A stretch of 64,000 nucleotides of DNA from an uncultured delta proteobacterium (GTDB taxonomy: Bacteria; Myxococcota_A; UBA9160; JAFDET01). The notes under the pieces were generated by a model. The model did no database searches and had not been told where the DNA came from. It saw only the letters and a program-made list of their open reading frames with translations. Both the position numbers and the translations under genes were made by a program. Shown in pieces: positions 17,618 through 26,270 of this stretch (position 1 is its first letter; each line of letters opens with the position of its first letter). Location: contig CAMYLJ010000025.1 of NCBI GenBank assembly GCA_947259215.1, positions 18,619-82,618 on the forward strand, in the 5' to 3' direction.

Positions 17618-18966
17618 GCCAGCCGCCGTCGCGGCGCGAGCGCGTGCTGATCCTCGGCGCCGCGGGCCGCGACTTCCACGACTTCAATCTGCTCTATCGC
17701 GACGACCCGGGTGTCGAGGTCGTGGCCTTCACGGCGGCGCAGATCCCGGGCATCCAGGGCCGCCGCTACCCGGCTTCGCTGGCCGGCCCCCTCTATCCCG
17801 ACGGAATTCCCATCCGAGACGAGGCCGAGCTCGAGGCCCTGATCGCGAGCCACGAGGTGCAGCGCGTGGTCTTCGCCTACAGCGATCTGTCCCACGCGGA
17901 GGTGATGCACCGCGCCTCGCGCGCGCTGGCGGCAGGCGCCGACTTCTCGCTCCCGGGACCACGCGCCACCATGCTGCGCTCCTCGCTACCGGTGATCGCG
18001 GTATCCGCCGTGCGAACCGGCTGCGGAAAGTCCCAGACCGCGCGCTGGCTCGCCGCGCGCCTGCGCGAGCGCGGCAACCGCGTCTCGGCCGTCCGCCATC
18101 CCATGCCCTACGGCGATCTGGAGCGCCAGCGGCTCCAACGCTTCGCGAGCCGCGCGGATCTCGACGCCGCCGCCTGCACCGCGGAGGAACGCGAGGAGTA
18201 CGAGCCCTACATCGAGGCGGGAGCGGTCATCTTCGCGGGCGTGGACTACGGCGCCGTGCTGGCGGCCGCAGAAGAGGAGGCCGACCTGATCCTCTGGGAC
18301 GGCGGCAACAACGACTTCCCGTTCTTCGCACCCGACTGGCACGTCGTGCTGGTAGACGCGTTGCGCCCCGATCAGGTGGCGAGCCACCACCCAGGCGAAA
18401 CCGTGCTCCGGATGGCCGACGTGGTCGTGATCAACAAGGTGTCCTCGGCGGGAAGCGAGGCCGTCGCGCGGGCGCTGGCCGGGGTTCGAGCCCTGCGGCC
18501 CGCGACGCCCATCGTGCACGCGTCCTCGCCCGTCACGCTCGACGACCCCGAGGCCGTGCGCGGGCGCCGGGCGCTGGTGGTGGACGACGGTCCCACCCTC
18601 ACCCACGGCGGCATGGCCTACGGCGCCGCCTGGGTGGCGGCCACGGCCGCCGGCGCCGCCGAGATCGTGGACCCACGCCCGTGGGCGGCACCGCCGCTGC
18701 GCCGCGTCCTCGACGCCTACCCGCACCTCGGGCCGGTCCTGCCGGCGCTCGGCTACGGACCGGAGCAGCTCGACGCATTGCGCCGCTCCCTGGACGATGC
18801 CGACGCGGACGTCATCGTCAGCGGCACACCGCTCGACCTGGCCCGGCTGATTCCGCTGCGCAAGCCGGTGGTGCGCGCTCGCTACTCCTACGCCGACGGG
18901 AAGTCGCCCTCCCTCGCGGCACTCCTGGACGACTTCCTGGACGCGAATCCCGGAGTGTCCCGATGA
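17614..18966 (+). CDS. Cyclic-2,3-diphosphoglycerate-synthetase-like P-loop protein
   Basis: 450 residues resembling archaeal cyclic 2,3-diphosphoglycerate synthetase (CpgS). The N-terminal 120 residues form a Rossmann-like domain (RVLILGAAGRDFHDFNLLYR). The P-loop AVRTGCGKSQTARWLA is at 132-147, and a GTPase-like segment VVVINKVSSAG lies at about 270-280. A C-terminal domain includes VSGTPLDLARLIPLRKPVVR. Residue spacing in the P-loop is slightly non-standard, as in the archaeal enzyme. Bacterial members have no demonstrated function, and formation of cyclic diphosphoglycerate here is unproven. It sits between the oxidoreductase and carbamate kinase with ATGA overlaps on both sides, so its product is almost certainly made together with theirs. 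Confidence 0.82.
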   Translation: MSQPPSRRERVLILGAAGRDFHDFNLLYRDDPGVEVVAFTAAQIPGIQGRRYPASLAGPLYPDGIPIRDEAELEALIASHEVQRVVFAYSDLSHAEVMHRASRALAAGADFSLPGPRATMLRSSLPVIAVSAVRTGCGKSQTARWLAARLRERGNRVSAVRHPMPYGDLERQRLQRFASRADLDAAACTAEEREEYEPYIEAGAVIFAGVDYGAVLAAAEEEADLILWDGGNNDFPFFAPDWHVVLVDALRPDQVASHHPGETVLRMADVVVINKVSSAGSEAVARALAGVRALRPATPIVHASSPVTLDDPEAVRGRRALVVDDGPTLTHGGMAYGAAWVAATAAGAAEIVDPRPWAAPPLRRVLDAYPHLGPVLPALGYGPEQLDALRRSLDDADADVIVSGTPLDLARLIPLRKPVVRARYSYADGKSPSLAALLDDFLDANPGVSR

Positions 18967-19874
18967 GGGTGGTGATCGCACTGGGCGGCAACGCCCTGGC
19001 GCGCCGGGGCGAAGCCCTGGAGGAGCGTACCCAGCGTGCGCGGGTGCAGGAGGCGGTGTCGGCGCTGGCGGACGTGGCGCGCGCCCACGACGTCGTCGTC
19101 ACCCACGGCAACGGGCCCCAGGTCGGACTGCTGGCGCTCCAGGCCCAGTCACTGCGGGACCCGGAGCCCTATCCGCTGGATGCGCTCGGGGCCGAGAGCG
19201 AGGGGCTCATCGGCTACTGGCTCGAAGTCGAGCTGGCCAACGCGTTTCCGACGAGCGAGGTGGCGACCCTGCTCACCCAGGTGGAGGTGGACGCCGACGA
19301 CCCGAGCTTCCGCGCGCCGACGAAGCCCATCGGTCCTCGGCTCGAGGCCAAGGAGGCGGCGGCGTTCGAGCAGCGCCTAGGCTGGCGCTTCGTCGAGGAA
19401 GACGGCGGCTTCCGGCGAGTGGTGCCTTCGCCCGAGCCCCGACGCATTCGCGAGCTGCGCACCATCGAGCGGCTGGTGGAGGCCGGCGTCCTCGTGGTGT
19501 GCGCCGGCGGAGGCGGTATCCCCGTGATCTCCACGCAGCAGATGGGCCTGCGAGGTGTGGAGGCCGTGATCGACAAGGACCTGACGGCAGCCCTGCTGGC
19601 GCGGGAACTCGCTGCCGAGCGCCTGCTCCTGCTGACGGACGTCCCGGCGGTGTACGCCGACTGGCCCGCGCGCGAGCGCCCCCTGCGCGAAGCGTCGCCG
19701 GCGGAGCTGCGGGCGCTGGCGCTCGATCCCGGCTCGATGGGGCCGAAGGTCGAGGCCGCCTGCCGTTTCGCCGAGGCCGGCGGCGTGGCTGCGATCGGGG
19801 CCCTGGCCGAAGCCCGGGCGGTCTTCGCCGGCGAGGCCGGAACCCGGGTCGCCGCGCCCTCCCACGCCCGCTAG
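18963..19874 (+). CDS. arcC: Carbamate kinase
   Basis: 303 residues, the usual length. Catalyses carbamoyl phosphate + ADP <-> carbamate + ATP; cytoplasmic homodimer of the amino-acid-kinase fold. Signatures: VIALGGNALARRGE (4-17), VVTHGNGPQVGLLALQ, VCAGGGGIPVI, EAVIDKDLTAALLA and a C-terminal GSMGPKVEAACRFAE. It is the last gene of the operon, coupled by ATGA. There is no arginine deiminase, ornithine carbamoyltransferase or other carbamoyltransferase in the window, so a fermentative arginine role is not supported; it may use ammonia and CO2 released by the upstream enzymes. Its end overlaps the convergent gene by 4 bases. Confidence 0.93.
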   Translation: MRVVIALGGNALARRGEALEERTQRARVQEAVSALADVARAHDVVVTHGNGPQVGLLALQAQSLRDPEPYPLDALGAESEGLIGYWLEVELANAFPTSEVATLLTQVEVDADDPSFRAPTKPIGPRLEAKEAAAFEQRLGWRFVEEDGGFRRVVPSPEPRRIRELRTIERLVEAGVLVVCAGGGGIPVISTQQMGLRGVEAVIDKDLTAALLARELAAERLLLLTDVPAVYADWPARERPLREASPAELRALALDPGSMGPKVEAACRFAEAGGVAAIGALAEARAVFAGEAGTRVAAPSHAR

Positions 19875-20140
19875 GGGCGGCGGGAGAAGGGGGCGACGAG
19901 GCGCTCGAGCAGCGGGAGCAGCGCCCGCAGCGGGGCGCGCGTCGTGATCTCGATGAGGTCGTGGAGCGTGATCCGGCTCCGCACGCGCCGGGCGACGCGC
20001 TGGTCGAGGTCGCCGGGCGGCTCGGCCTCGTCCTCCCGCAGCAGCGCCAGCAGGCGGGCGGTGGCGCGCGCGTCCTCGTACGGGTCGTCGCCCCGCACGG
20101 GCGCCGGACCGCCCGGAGCGGGTCGCTCCGGGCGCGCCAC
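19871..20140 (-). CDS. 89-aa protein, paralogue of the one following the ECF sigma factor
   Basis: GTG-started, beginning one base after the stop of the DUF4332 gene. It shares with the 89-residue protein at 21458-21727 both length and the pattern E-PP-DL-xx-R-VR-x-ITxxDLIxxTT (EPPGDLDQRVARRVR then SRITLHDLIEITT, residues 39-66). The C-terminal part (APLRALLPLLERLVAPF) is amphipathic rather than a clear membrane helix, unlike its paralogue. Function unknown. It closes the six-gene mechanosensitive-channel/sigma-factor operon, and a role in signalling to the sigma factor is only an inference. Confidence 0.65.
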   Translation of the reverse strand: MARPERPAPGGPAPVRGDDPYEDARATARLLALLREDEAEPPGDLDQRVARRVRSRITLHDLIEITTRAPLRALLPLLERLVAPFSRRP

Positions 20141-20141
20141 G

Positions 20142-20549
20142 CTAGTGCTCGACCTTCGGGGGGAGCTGCCGGGCCTGCTCGACCCAGCCGGTCACCACCG
20201 CGACGCTGGGCGCGCGCCGGGTGAGCTTCTGCCTCTCGTTCACCTCCGCCAGCGTGGTGGCCAGGTTCTCCGCCTTGCGGGTCGCCAGCTCCCTCACCGT
20301 GTCCACGCCGGAGGACTCGAGCAGCTCGGCGAACTGGCCCCCGATGCCCCAGATGCGGAGGAGGTCGGCCATGTTGACCCACTTCAGGATCTGCGAGTCG
20401 CCGATTCCCGAGGCGTCGGCGATCTGCCTGCGCCCGCTCGGGGTGCAACCTCGTTCCAGCAGCTCGCCGGTGTTCTTGATGCCGGCCGCGGCCAGCTTCT
20501 CGGCGTTGGCGGGACCGATCCCCTCGATCTTCTGGATGGGCTTGCGCAT
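20142..20549 (-). CDS. DUF4332 helix-hairpin-helix protein
   Basis: A 135-residue protein. The start at 20549 has AGGAGG about 10 bases upstream; the longer open frame is not used. Two helix-hairpin-helix-like repeats are visible: KIEGIGPANAEKLAAAGIKN (7-26) and the segment around LLRIWGIGGQFAELLESSGVDT (65-86). Both carry the GIGxxxAexL hairpin that in other proteins contacts the DNA backbone. The DUF4332 assignment rests on this architecture and the VRELA/NLAxxLxEVN ending. Its role in the channel/sigma operon is unknown. Confidence 0.78.
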   Translation of the reverse strand: MRKPIQKIEGIGPANAEKLAAAGIKNTGELLERGCTPSGRRQIADASGIGDSQILKWVNMADLLRIWGIGGQFAELLESSGVDTVRELATRKAENLATTLAEVNERQKLTRRAPSVAVVTGWVEQARQLPPKVEH

Positions 20550-20642
20550 GCCGACGCTTCCTCCTGGATGGCCCGAGGCCCTCGAACCCATCAATGCGGT
20601 CGCGCGTGAAACCGGCACAAGCGCCCTCCCGGCTGGCTGCGC

Positions 20643-21461
20643 CTACTTGATCACCTCGTCGACGAGCTTCGCGTTCGGCACGCGCCAGGTGCGATCCCCG
20701 TCACGGAAGACCGTGTGGACGGGACCGATCTCCTCCACCACCCCGCGCTCGCCCACCACCTCCAGCGACGCCTCGCTGGGAAGGGTCTGACGCAGGTAGT
20801 GGCCCGCCAGGATCCCGCGAACCACGTCCTTCGCGCCGAGCGCGAAGGCGAGCCCCATGCCGGCCACCAGAGCCGCCACCGTCACCGTGATCACCGTGAT
20901 CAGGATCTGGGTGTCCACACCGAGCTGCTCGAGGGTGACCACGCCCACCATCACGACGATCGCGGTCCGGGCCACCGCCCCGAGACCCTCCGCGTAGGAG
21001 ACGTTGGCCGCCGCGGCGCCCGATGTCACGATGTTCCCCACGAAGCGCGCCAGGAAGACGCCGGCCGCCAGCACCAGGGCCGCCGAGATCACGCTCGGGA
21101 CGTAGCCGAGGACGCGGCGGATGGCGTCGGAGACGGCCTCGAGCCCCAGGATCTGGGAGGCCGCCATGATGAACATGATCATCAGCAGCCAGTAGAGGAC
21201 GCCGCCCACGATCTCGCTGGGCGTCGTCGTCATGGAGGTGCCCTCGAGCGCCCGGGAGACGCCCGTCCTCTCCAGCAGGGTGTCGAGCCCCGCACGAATC
21301 GAGCGCTCGACCACCGCGCGCAGCATGCGGGCGAGGATCCAGCCCAGCAGGAGCACGAAGAGCGCTCCCACCAGCTTGGGCAGGTACTGGATCACGGCCT
21401 GGGACGTGTCGGTCAGCATCGAGAGCAGAAGCTCCCGGATCTCGAGGAACTGCTCGGTCAT
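20643..21461 (-). CDS. MscS-like mechanosensitive ion channel with conserved TM helices
   Basis: A 272-residue inner-membrane protein with four or five transmembrane helices: about 27-47, 88-108, 120-145, 165-185 and a pore-lining stretch 190-215 rich in Ala/Gly/Val. A short beta-domain follows (EASLEVVGERGVVEEIGPVH, then VPNAKLVDEVIK), as in MscS-type channels. It resembles the CmpX/TM-helix-repeat subgroup rather than E. coli MscS. Expected to open under membrane tension to release osmolytes. The ATG overlaps the TGA of the 89-aa gene (ATGA). Position behind an ECF sigma factor and mscL argues for osmotic-stress control. Confidence 0.85.
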   Translation of the reverse strand: MTEQFLEIRELLLSMLTDTSQAVIQYLPKLVGALFVLLLGWILARMLRAVVERSIRAGLDTLLERTGVSRALEGTSMTTTPSEIVGGVLYWLLMIMFIMAASQILGLEAVSDAIRRVLGYVPSVISAALVLAAGVFLARFVGNIVTSGAAAANVSYAEGLGAVARTAIVVMVGVVTLEQLGVDTQILITVITVTVAALVAGMGLAFALGAKDVVRGILAGHYLRQTLPSEASLEVVGERGVVEEIGPVHTVFRDGDRTWRVPNAKLVDEVIK

Positions 21462-21727
21462 TGTTCGGGTCTCCCGTCGTTGGGTTCGCGGTTGGTCGGT
21501 TCGGATTCGCCCCCCAGCATCGCGACGATCAGGTCGACCAGCGGGGCGCAGAAGCGCAGGATGAAGACGAAGGTGGTCAGGTCGATCAGATCCCTCGTCG
21601 TGATCAATGCGCGGACCTTCCGGATCGTCTTGTCCGGGAGGTCGGGCGGGGTCTCGGACGCGTCGTCGCGCAGGACCTCCAGGAGCTCCTCCGCGATCTC
21701 CTCGTCGGGCCGGGGCTCATTCGCCAT
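21458..21727 (-). CDS. 89-aa sigma-linked protein, candidate regulator
   Basis: 89 residues, starting inside the last codons of the ECF sigma gene (11-base overlap) and ending in a 4-base overlap with the MscS-like gene, so its synthesis is tightly coupled to both. Residues 27-52 (TPPDLPDKTIRKVRALITTR then DLIDLT) match the paralogue at 19871-20140. Residues 53-73 (FVFILRFCAPLVDLIVAMLG) are hydrophobic enough for one membrane helix. A small membrane protein made with an ECF sigma factor is often its anti-sigma factor, but no known anti-sigma domain (ZAS, RsiW) is visible, so this is an inference. Confidence 0.68.
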   Translation of the reverse strand: MANEPRPDEEIAEELLEVLRDDASETPPDLPDKTIRKVRALITTRDLIDLTTFVFILRFCAPLVDLIVAMLGGESEPTNREPNDGRPEQ

Positions 21728-22310
21728 CGTCGTTCTCCCCCGCGGAGGCGCGCCGCTGGGCGGCCTCCGCGAGACGCTGTTCGTACAGCTCGCGCAGGCG
21801 CTTCGCGCCACGCGAGACGCGCATCTTGACGGCGGGCTCGCTGAGGTCGAGCTCCTGCGCGATGTCGGGAAACGAGTGCCCCTCGACGAAACGCATGAGG
21901 AGGGGGATGCGCGTCCCGGGCTCGAGCTCGTCGAGGAGCTCGAGCACGACCTTGCGCAGCGAGGGGTCGGAGGCTTCGGGCGCCGTGGTCCGCGGGGCCT
22001 CGTCCGCCACCGCCTCCCGCTTGCGCTCCTGCTGGGCCCGCTGGCGCAGGGCCATGCGACAGGCATTCAGGGTGACGACGTTCAGCCAGTGCCCGAACGG
22101 CCGCTCGAAGCGATAGCGCGGCAGGTTGCGGAAGGCGGCCAGGAAGACCTCCTGGGCCGCCTCCTCCGCGTCCGGGCGCGAGCGCAGGATGCGGTAGGCG
22201 CGCTGGTAGACGCGCGAGGAGTGGCGCCGTACCAGCTCGTCGAAGGCCCGGGTTCCGTACGGGAGCTCGCCTTGCGCGCGCTCGACGAGCTCCCGATCGG
22301 GATCGGTCAT
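21717..22310 (-). CDS. ECF-family RNA polymerase sigma factor
   Basis: 197 residues. Region 2 at about 22-90 (AFDELVRRHSSRVYQRAYRI, DAEEAAQEVFLAAFRNLPRY, HWLNVVTLNACR) and region 4 at about 125-185 (LPLL-type helix, FVEGHSFPDIAQELDLS, then EPAVKMRVSRGAKRLRELY, the helix-turn-helix that reads -35 elements). It has the typical ECF size and lacks regions 1 and 3. It starts 7 bases after mscL and overlaps the following 89-aa gene. The operon suggests it responds to osmotic or envelope stress and may control its own operon. Confidence 0.93.
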   Translation of the reverse strand: MTDPDRELVERAQGELPYGTRAFDELVRRHSSRVYQRAYRILRSRPDAEEAAQEVFLAAFRNLPRYRFERPFGHWLNVVTLNACRMALRQRAQQERKREAVADEAPRTTAPEASDPSLRKVVLELLDELEPGTRIPLLMRFVEGHSFPDIAQELDLSEPAVKMRVSRGAKRLRELYEQRLAEAAQRRASAGENDDGE

Positions 22311-22317
22311 GCGCGCG

Positions 22318-22731
22318 TCAGGAGGACCGCGCTTGCAGGAGGTCGCGGATCTCGGTCAGCAGCACTTCGTCCGCGGGGGGAGGCGCCGGGGCCTCCTCCT
22401 CCTTCTTCTTCAGCGAGTTCATGCCCTTCACCAGCATGAAGACGGCGAAGGCCACGATCAGGAAGTCGATCAGGGTGTTGATGAAGGCGCCGTACTGGAT
22501 CGTCGCCGCGCCGGCCGCCTCGGCTGCCTCGAGGGACTCGAAGCTGGAGCCACCGAGCGCGATGAACAGGTTGCTGAAGTTCACCCCCCCGAGCAGCTCG
22601 CCGATGGGAGGCATCATCACGCCGTTGGTGAACGAGGTCACCACGTCCTTGAACGCGGCCCCGATGATGATGCCGACCGCCATGTCGAGGACGTTGCCTC
22701 GCATGGCGAACTTCTTGAACTCTTCAAACAT
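22318..22731 (-). CDS. mscL: Large-conductance mechanosensitive channel MscL
   Basis: 137 residues, the normal length. Pentameric inner-membrane emergency valve opened by membrane tension at hypo-osmotic shock. [20 protein letters not shown] (S1 helix and start of TM1 with the pore constriction), [29 protein letters not shown], and TM2 [21 protein letters not shown] are canonical. A charged C-terminal bundle ends in [12 protein letters not shown]. The start at 22731 is family-like; the longer frame is discarded. First gene of the minus-strand channel/sigma operon. Confidence 0.97.
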   Translation of the reverse strand: MFEEFKKFAMRGNVLDMAVGIIIGAAFKDVVTSFTNGVMMPPIGELLGGVNFSNLFIALGGSSFESLEAAEAAGAATIQYGAFINTLIDFLIVAFAVFMLVKGMNSLKKKEEEAPAPPPADEVLLTEIRDLLQARSS

Positions 22732-22887
22732 GGGGAATCTCTCCCTCCCGGGCTCGAGGTTGCGGCGTGCCCCCCGCAGGGGCGCCCGCCAGGGCTCGAC
22801 CCTTCTAATGCAGGAGAGCCCGAAAAAGCAACACCGGAGTGACGTCGCCACGCCGGCTGCGCGCGAAGGACGCGGCGCCCGGCCGGC

Positions 22888-22916
22888 TTGACCGGGATTG
22901 ACTTCGAGAGTACACC
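22888..22916 (+). promoter_or_regulatory. Candidate sigma-70 promoter for the cyclase/AAA/TPR gene
   Basis: TTGACC (22888-22893, 5 of 6 matches to the -35 consensus), a 17-base spacer and TACACC (22911-22916, 3 of 6 to -10), ending 30 bases before the ATG at 22947. The GGAGG at about 22932-22936 could serve as ribosome-binding site. The weak -10 leaves real doubt. Confidence 0.35.
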
Positions 22917-22946
22917 GAACCGACGCTACGCGGAGGCGCCTCTCGG

Positions 22947-25900
22947 ATGAGCTTCCTGGACACGGTACGGCGAGCCAAGGCGTATCTGGAGGACCAGGGT
23001 CGCGTCTCCCTGCGGGCCCTGCGGCGCGAGTTCGGCCTCGACGACGAGGCCCTGGACGAGCTGGTGCAGGAGCTGGTGGACGTCCAGCAGGTGGCGGCCC
23101 GCGAGGGCAAGTTCCTCAGCTGGGTCGGCCCCGCCGGCGCGGCGGCTTCCGCTGCGCCCGCCTTCGGCGGCGAGGGCGAGCGCCGGCAGCTGACGGTCCT
23201 GTTCTGCGATCTCGTCGGGTCGACCCAGCTGGCCGCCGACCTCGATCCGGAAGACTGGCGAGAGGTGGTGCGCGGCTACCAGGATGCCGCCGCCCAGGTG
23301 GTCGAGGCGGCTGGCGGCCACGTGGCGCAGTACCTGGGCGACGGACTCCTCGTGTACTTCGGGTACCCGACAGCCCACGAGAACGACGCCGAGCACGCGG
23401 TGCGCGCCGGCCTCGGCCTGGTGGCGGCCGTGGCGCAGCGCAACCCGCGGCTCCAGGCGCAGCTCGGGGTCCAGCTGGCCGTGCGCATCGGGATCCACAC
23501 GGGCCCGGTGGTCGTGGCCGAGATGGGGCGCGGCGCCAGCCGCGAGCGGCTCGCCATGGGAGAGACCACCAACGTCGCTGCCCACCTCCAGGCGGTCGCC
23601 GCACCGAACCGCGTCTGCCTCTCCGCGGCGACGTTGCGCCTGATTCACGGCGTCTTCCAGACGCGCGACCTCGGCCTCCGTGAGCTCAAGGCGGGCCGCC
23701 AGATCCACGCGCACGAGGCGGAGCGCGTGATCGCCACCCCGACCGGCTTCGACCGCGCCATCCCCGAACGGCCGACGGCGTTCGTGGGTCGCGATCCGGA
23801 GCTCGGCGTGCTCCAGCAGTGCTGGGCGCGCACGCGCGAGGGGTACGGCCAGGCGGTGCTGATCTCCGGCGATCCCGGCATCGGGAAGTCCCGCCTCGTC
23901 CACGAGTTCCGCGCGGCGATCGCCGAGCAGCCGCACGCCTGGCTCGAGGGACGCTGCTCTCCCTACGCGCAGGAGTCGCCCCTCGACCCGGTCCTCGGGA
24001 TCCAACGCCGGAGCTTCGGCTTCCGGACCCGGGACACGGCCGAGCAGAAGATCGAGCGCATCGAGGCGACCTTGCGGGCGACGGAGTTCGACTTCCCGGA
24101 CGCCGTGCCGCTCCTGGCGGATCTCCACTCCCTGCCGGTGCCCGCGGACCGCTACGGATCGCTCGACCTGGAGCCCGAGGGCCGGCGAAGGCGCACCTTG
24201 GAGCTGCTCGGCCAGTGGGTGCTCGGGCTCGGGAGGGCCCGGCCCGTGGCGATCGTGCTCGAGGACGTCCACTGGATGGACCCCTCGACGGCCGAGCTGC
24301 TGGCCGCGGTACTGGAACGCTCCGCCAACGAGCGGATCCTGCTGCTGCTGACCGGTCGGCCGGAGTTCCACCCGTCCGGCGGCCTGCCGGGTCGCCTGAC
24401 GACACTCGCCCTCGAGCGCCTGGATCCGGGCCAGGTCGAGGCGATCGTGCGCGACGGTAGCCGCGGCCACGAGCTGCCGGCAGGCTGGAGCGCGCGCATC
24501 GCGGAACGCAGCGACGGGATTCCCCTGTTCGCCGAGGAGCTCACGCGAGCCGCCGTCGAGACTGACGCGGCCTGGTCGGAGACGAGCGATTCGACGCTGA
24601 TTCCCTCCACCTTGCGCGATTCCCTGATGGCGCGCCTGGACCGGCTGGGGCCGGCCCGGGAGCTGGCCCAGCTCGCCGCCGTCGCCGGGCGGGAGCTCTC
24701 CCACGAACTGCTCGAGCGCATCGCGTCGCGCGCCGGCCTCCCGCTGGATTCCGCGCTCCAGCGGGTCCTGGACGAAGGCGTCTTCCTGCGCCGCGGCGCG
24801 CCGCCCGAAGCCAGCTACAGCTTCCGCCACGCCCTCATCCAGGACACCGCCTACGAATCGCTGCTCCGCACCACCCGGCGGCGGCATCACTCCCTGCTCG
24901 CGTCCGTGCTCCGGGAAGATCTCCCGGAGATCGCCGAAAGCCGGCCGGAGCTGGTGGCCCGCCACCTGACGCGCGCGCGCGAAGCGGGGGCAGCGGTCGA
25001 TTGGTGGCTGCGCGCGGCCGAGCTCGCGCATCGCCGCGCCGCCAACGAAGAGGCGATCGGGCACCTGCGCCGGGGGCTGCGGATCGTGGCCGAGAACGGC
25101 GGCGATGAGAGACGGGAGTTCCAGCTCCAGCGGGAGCTCTGCCGGGTCCTGGCGGCCGCCCGCGGCTACTCCCACCGGGAGACCGAGGCCGCCCACTGGC
25201 GCGCCGTCGAGCTGCTCGAGCACGCCGACGATCCCAACCAGGCCGGGGTGGTGCTGTGCGGGCACGCCAACGTCGGAGTGGCGGGGGGACGTCTCGACCA
25301 GGCCTACGAGCGCTACGAACAGATGATCGACCTGTGCCGGGGGCGCGAGCTGGAGCTGGTCGAGCTGGCCGGACGCCTGGGGCAGGGCATCGTCCTGTTC
25401 TTCCGTTCCGAGCTGTCCGCGGCGGTGGAGATCTTCAGCTGGGGCGCGACGCGCTACGACCCCACACGCCATCCGTTCGTGCAGGCCGGCTTCCCCGACA
25501 ACCCGGGCGTCGAGGCGCACCACTACGGCGGCTGGGCCCTCTGGTACGCGGGCTATCCGGAGCAGGCCCGTCGCAGCTGCGAGCGGGCGATCGAGGTTGC
25601 GCCGGATCGCTTCTCGGTGGCGTACTCGTTGGCGTTCCGCAGCGCGTTCGAGAACATGACCCGCGACTACGCGCGGGCCGAGGCGACGGCGCGCGAGGCC
25701 CTGCGCCTCGCCGACCGCGACGGCTTCCCCTACGTGCAGTCCCTGGCCGGTCTGATGCGCCTCGCCGCGTACGGGCGTAGGACCCGGGATCCCACAACCG
25801 AGGCGGACTTCATCGCCATCGTCCGGAGCGCCACCCAGGGAGGCAGCGCGACGGGTGCACCGCTGATCCTGGGAGATCTCGCCGAGCTCCAGATCCTGCT

Positions 25901-26270
25901 CGGGCGTCTTGCCGAAGCCCGCTCGACCCTCGAGCTGGCTCGCACCTTCGCCAGCGAGCGCCAGGAGCGTGTCCACGTCCCCGAGCTGCAGCGGCTGGCC
26001 GGAGAGCTCGCCCTGGCCGCTGGCGCGCCCGACGCCGCGGCCGCCGAGCGCGCGTTCGTCGAGGCTGCCGAGCTCGCCCGCCGCCAACAGAGTCGCTCCC
26101 TGGAGCTGCGCGCCGCCACCTCGCTAGCGCGCCTGTGGCAGCGCCAGGGTCGGAATCGGGAAGCCCACGACGTCCTGGCCCCGGTCTACGCCTGGTTCGA
26201 GGAAGGCTTCGATTGCCGGGACCTGGTGGACGCGAGAAACCTGCTGGACCTGCTCGGAGAATCGCAATGA
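22947..26270 (+). CDS. Adenylate/guanylate-cyclase-domain, AAA-ATPase and TPR regulator
   Basis: 1107 residues. N-terminal winged-helix-like region (1-60). Class III nucleotide cyclase domain (about 78-235) with the metal aspartates D88 (FCDLVGST) and D132 ([13 protein letters not shown]). AAA/NACHT-like ATPase (about 276-560) with FVGRDPEL, Walker A GDPGIGKS (308-315) and Walker [14 protein letters not shown]-like helices follow to the C-terminus. This is a common large signalling architecture in actinobacteria and proteobacteria. The catalytic NxxxR motif reads NVAAH (209-213), with His in place of the transition-state Arg, so cyclase activity is doubtful. The FAD oxidase gene overlaps its stop (ATGA). 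Confidence 0.9.
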   Translation: MSFLDTVRRAKAYLEDQGRVSLRALRREFGLDDEALDELVQELVDVQQVAAREGKFLSWVGPAGAAASAAPAFGGEGERRQLTVLFCDLVGSTQLAADLDPEDWREVVRGYQDAAAQVVEAAGGHVAQYLGDGLLVYFGYPTAHENDAEHAVRAGLGLVAAVAQRNPRLQAQLGVQLAVRIGIHTGPVVVAEMGRGASRERLAMGETTNVAAHLQAVAAPNRVCLSAATLRLIHGVFQTRDLGLRELKAGRQIHAHEAERVIATPTGFDRAIPERPTAFVGRDPELGVLQQCWARTREGYGQAVLISGDPGIGKSRLVHEFRAAIAEQPHAWLEGRCSPYAQESPLDPVLGIQRRSFGFRTRDTAEQKIERIEATLRATEFDFPDAVPLLADLHSLPVPADRYGSLDLEPEGRRRRTLELLGQWVLGLGRARPVAIVLEDVHWMDPSTAELLAAVLERSANERILLLLTGRPEFHPSGGLPGRLTTLALERLDPGQVEAIVRDGSRGHELPAGWSARIAERSDGIPLFAEELTRAAVETDAAWSETSDSTLIPSTLRDSLMARLDRLGPARELAQLAAVAGRELSHELLERIASRAGLPLDSALQRVLDEGVFLRRGAPPEASYSFRHALIQDTAYESLLRTTRRRHHSLLASVLREDLPEIAESRPELVARHLTRAREAGAAVDWWLRAAELAHRRAANEEAIGHLRRGLRIVAENGGDERREFQLQRELCRVLAAARGYSHRETEAAHWRAVELLEHADDPNQAGVVLCGHANVGVAGGRLDQAYERYEQMIDLCRGRELELVELAGRLGQGIVLFFRSELSAAVEIFSWGATRYDPTRHPFVQAGFPDNPGVEAHHYGGWALWYAGYPEQARRSCERAIEVAPDRFSVAYSLAFRSAFENMTRDYARAEATAREALRLADRDGFPYVQSLAGLMRLAAYGRRTRDPTTEADFIAIVRSATQGGSATGAPLILGDLAELQILLGRLAEARSTLELARTFASERQERVHVPELQRLAGELALAAGAPDAAAAERAFVEAAELARRQQSRSLELRAATSLARLWQRQGRNREAHDVLAPVYAWFEEGFDCRDLVDARNLLDLLGESQ

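Noticed and set aside
18963..19874. Arginine deiminase pathway assignment for the carbamate kinase
   Set aside because: No arginine deiminase, ornithine carbamoyltransferase or arginine antiporter gene is present in the window.
22732..22887. Promoter for mscL on the minus strand (TTGCTT followed by an A/T-rich segment)
   Set aside because: Neither box matches a consensus well, and the ECF sigma recognition motif is unknown.
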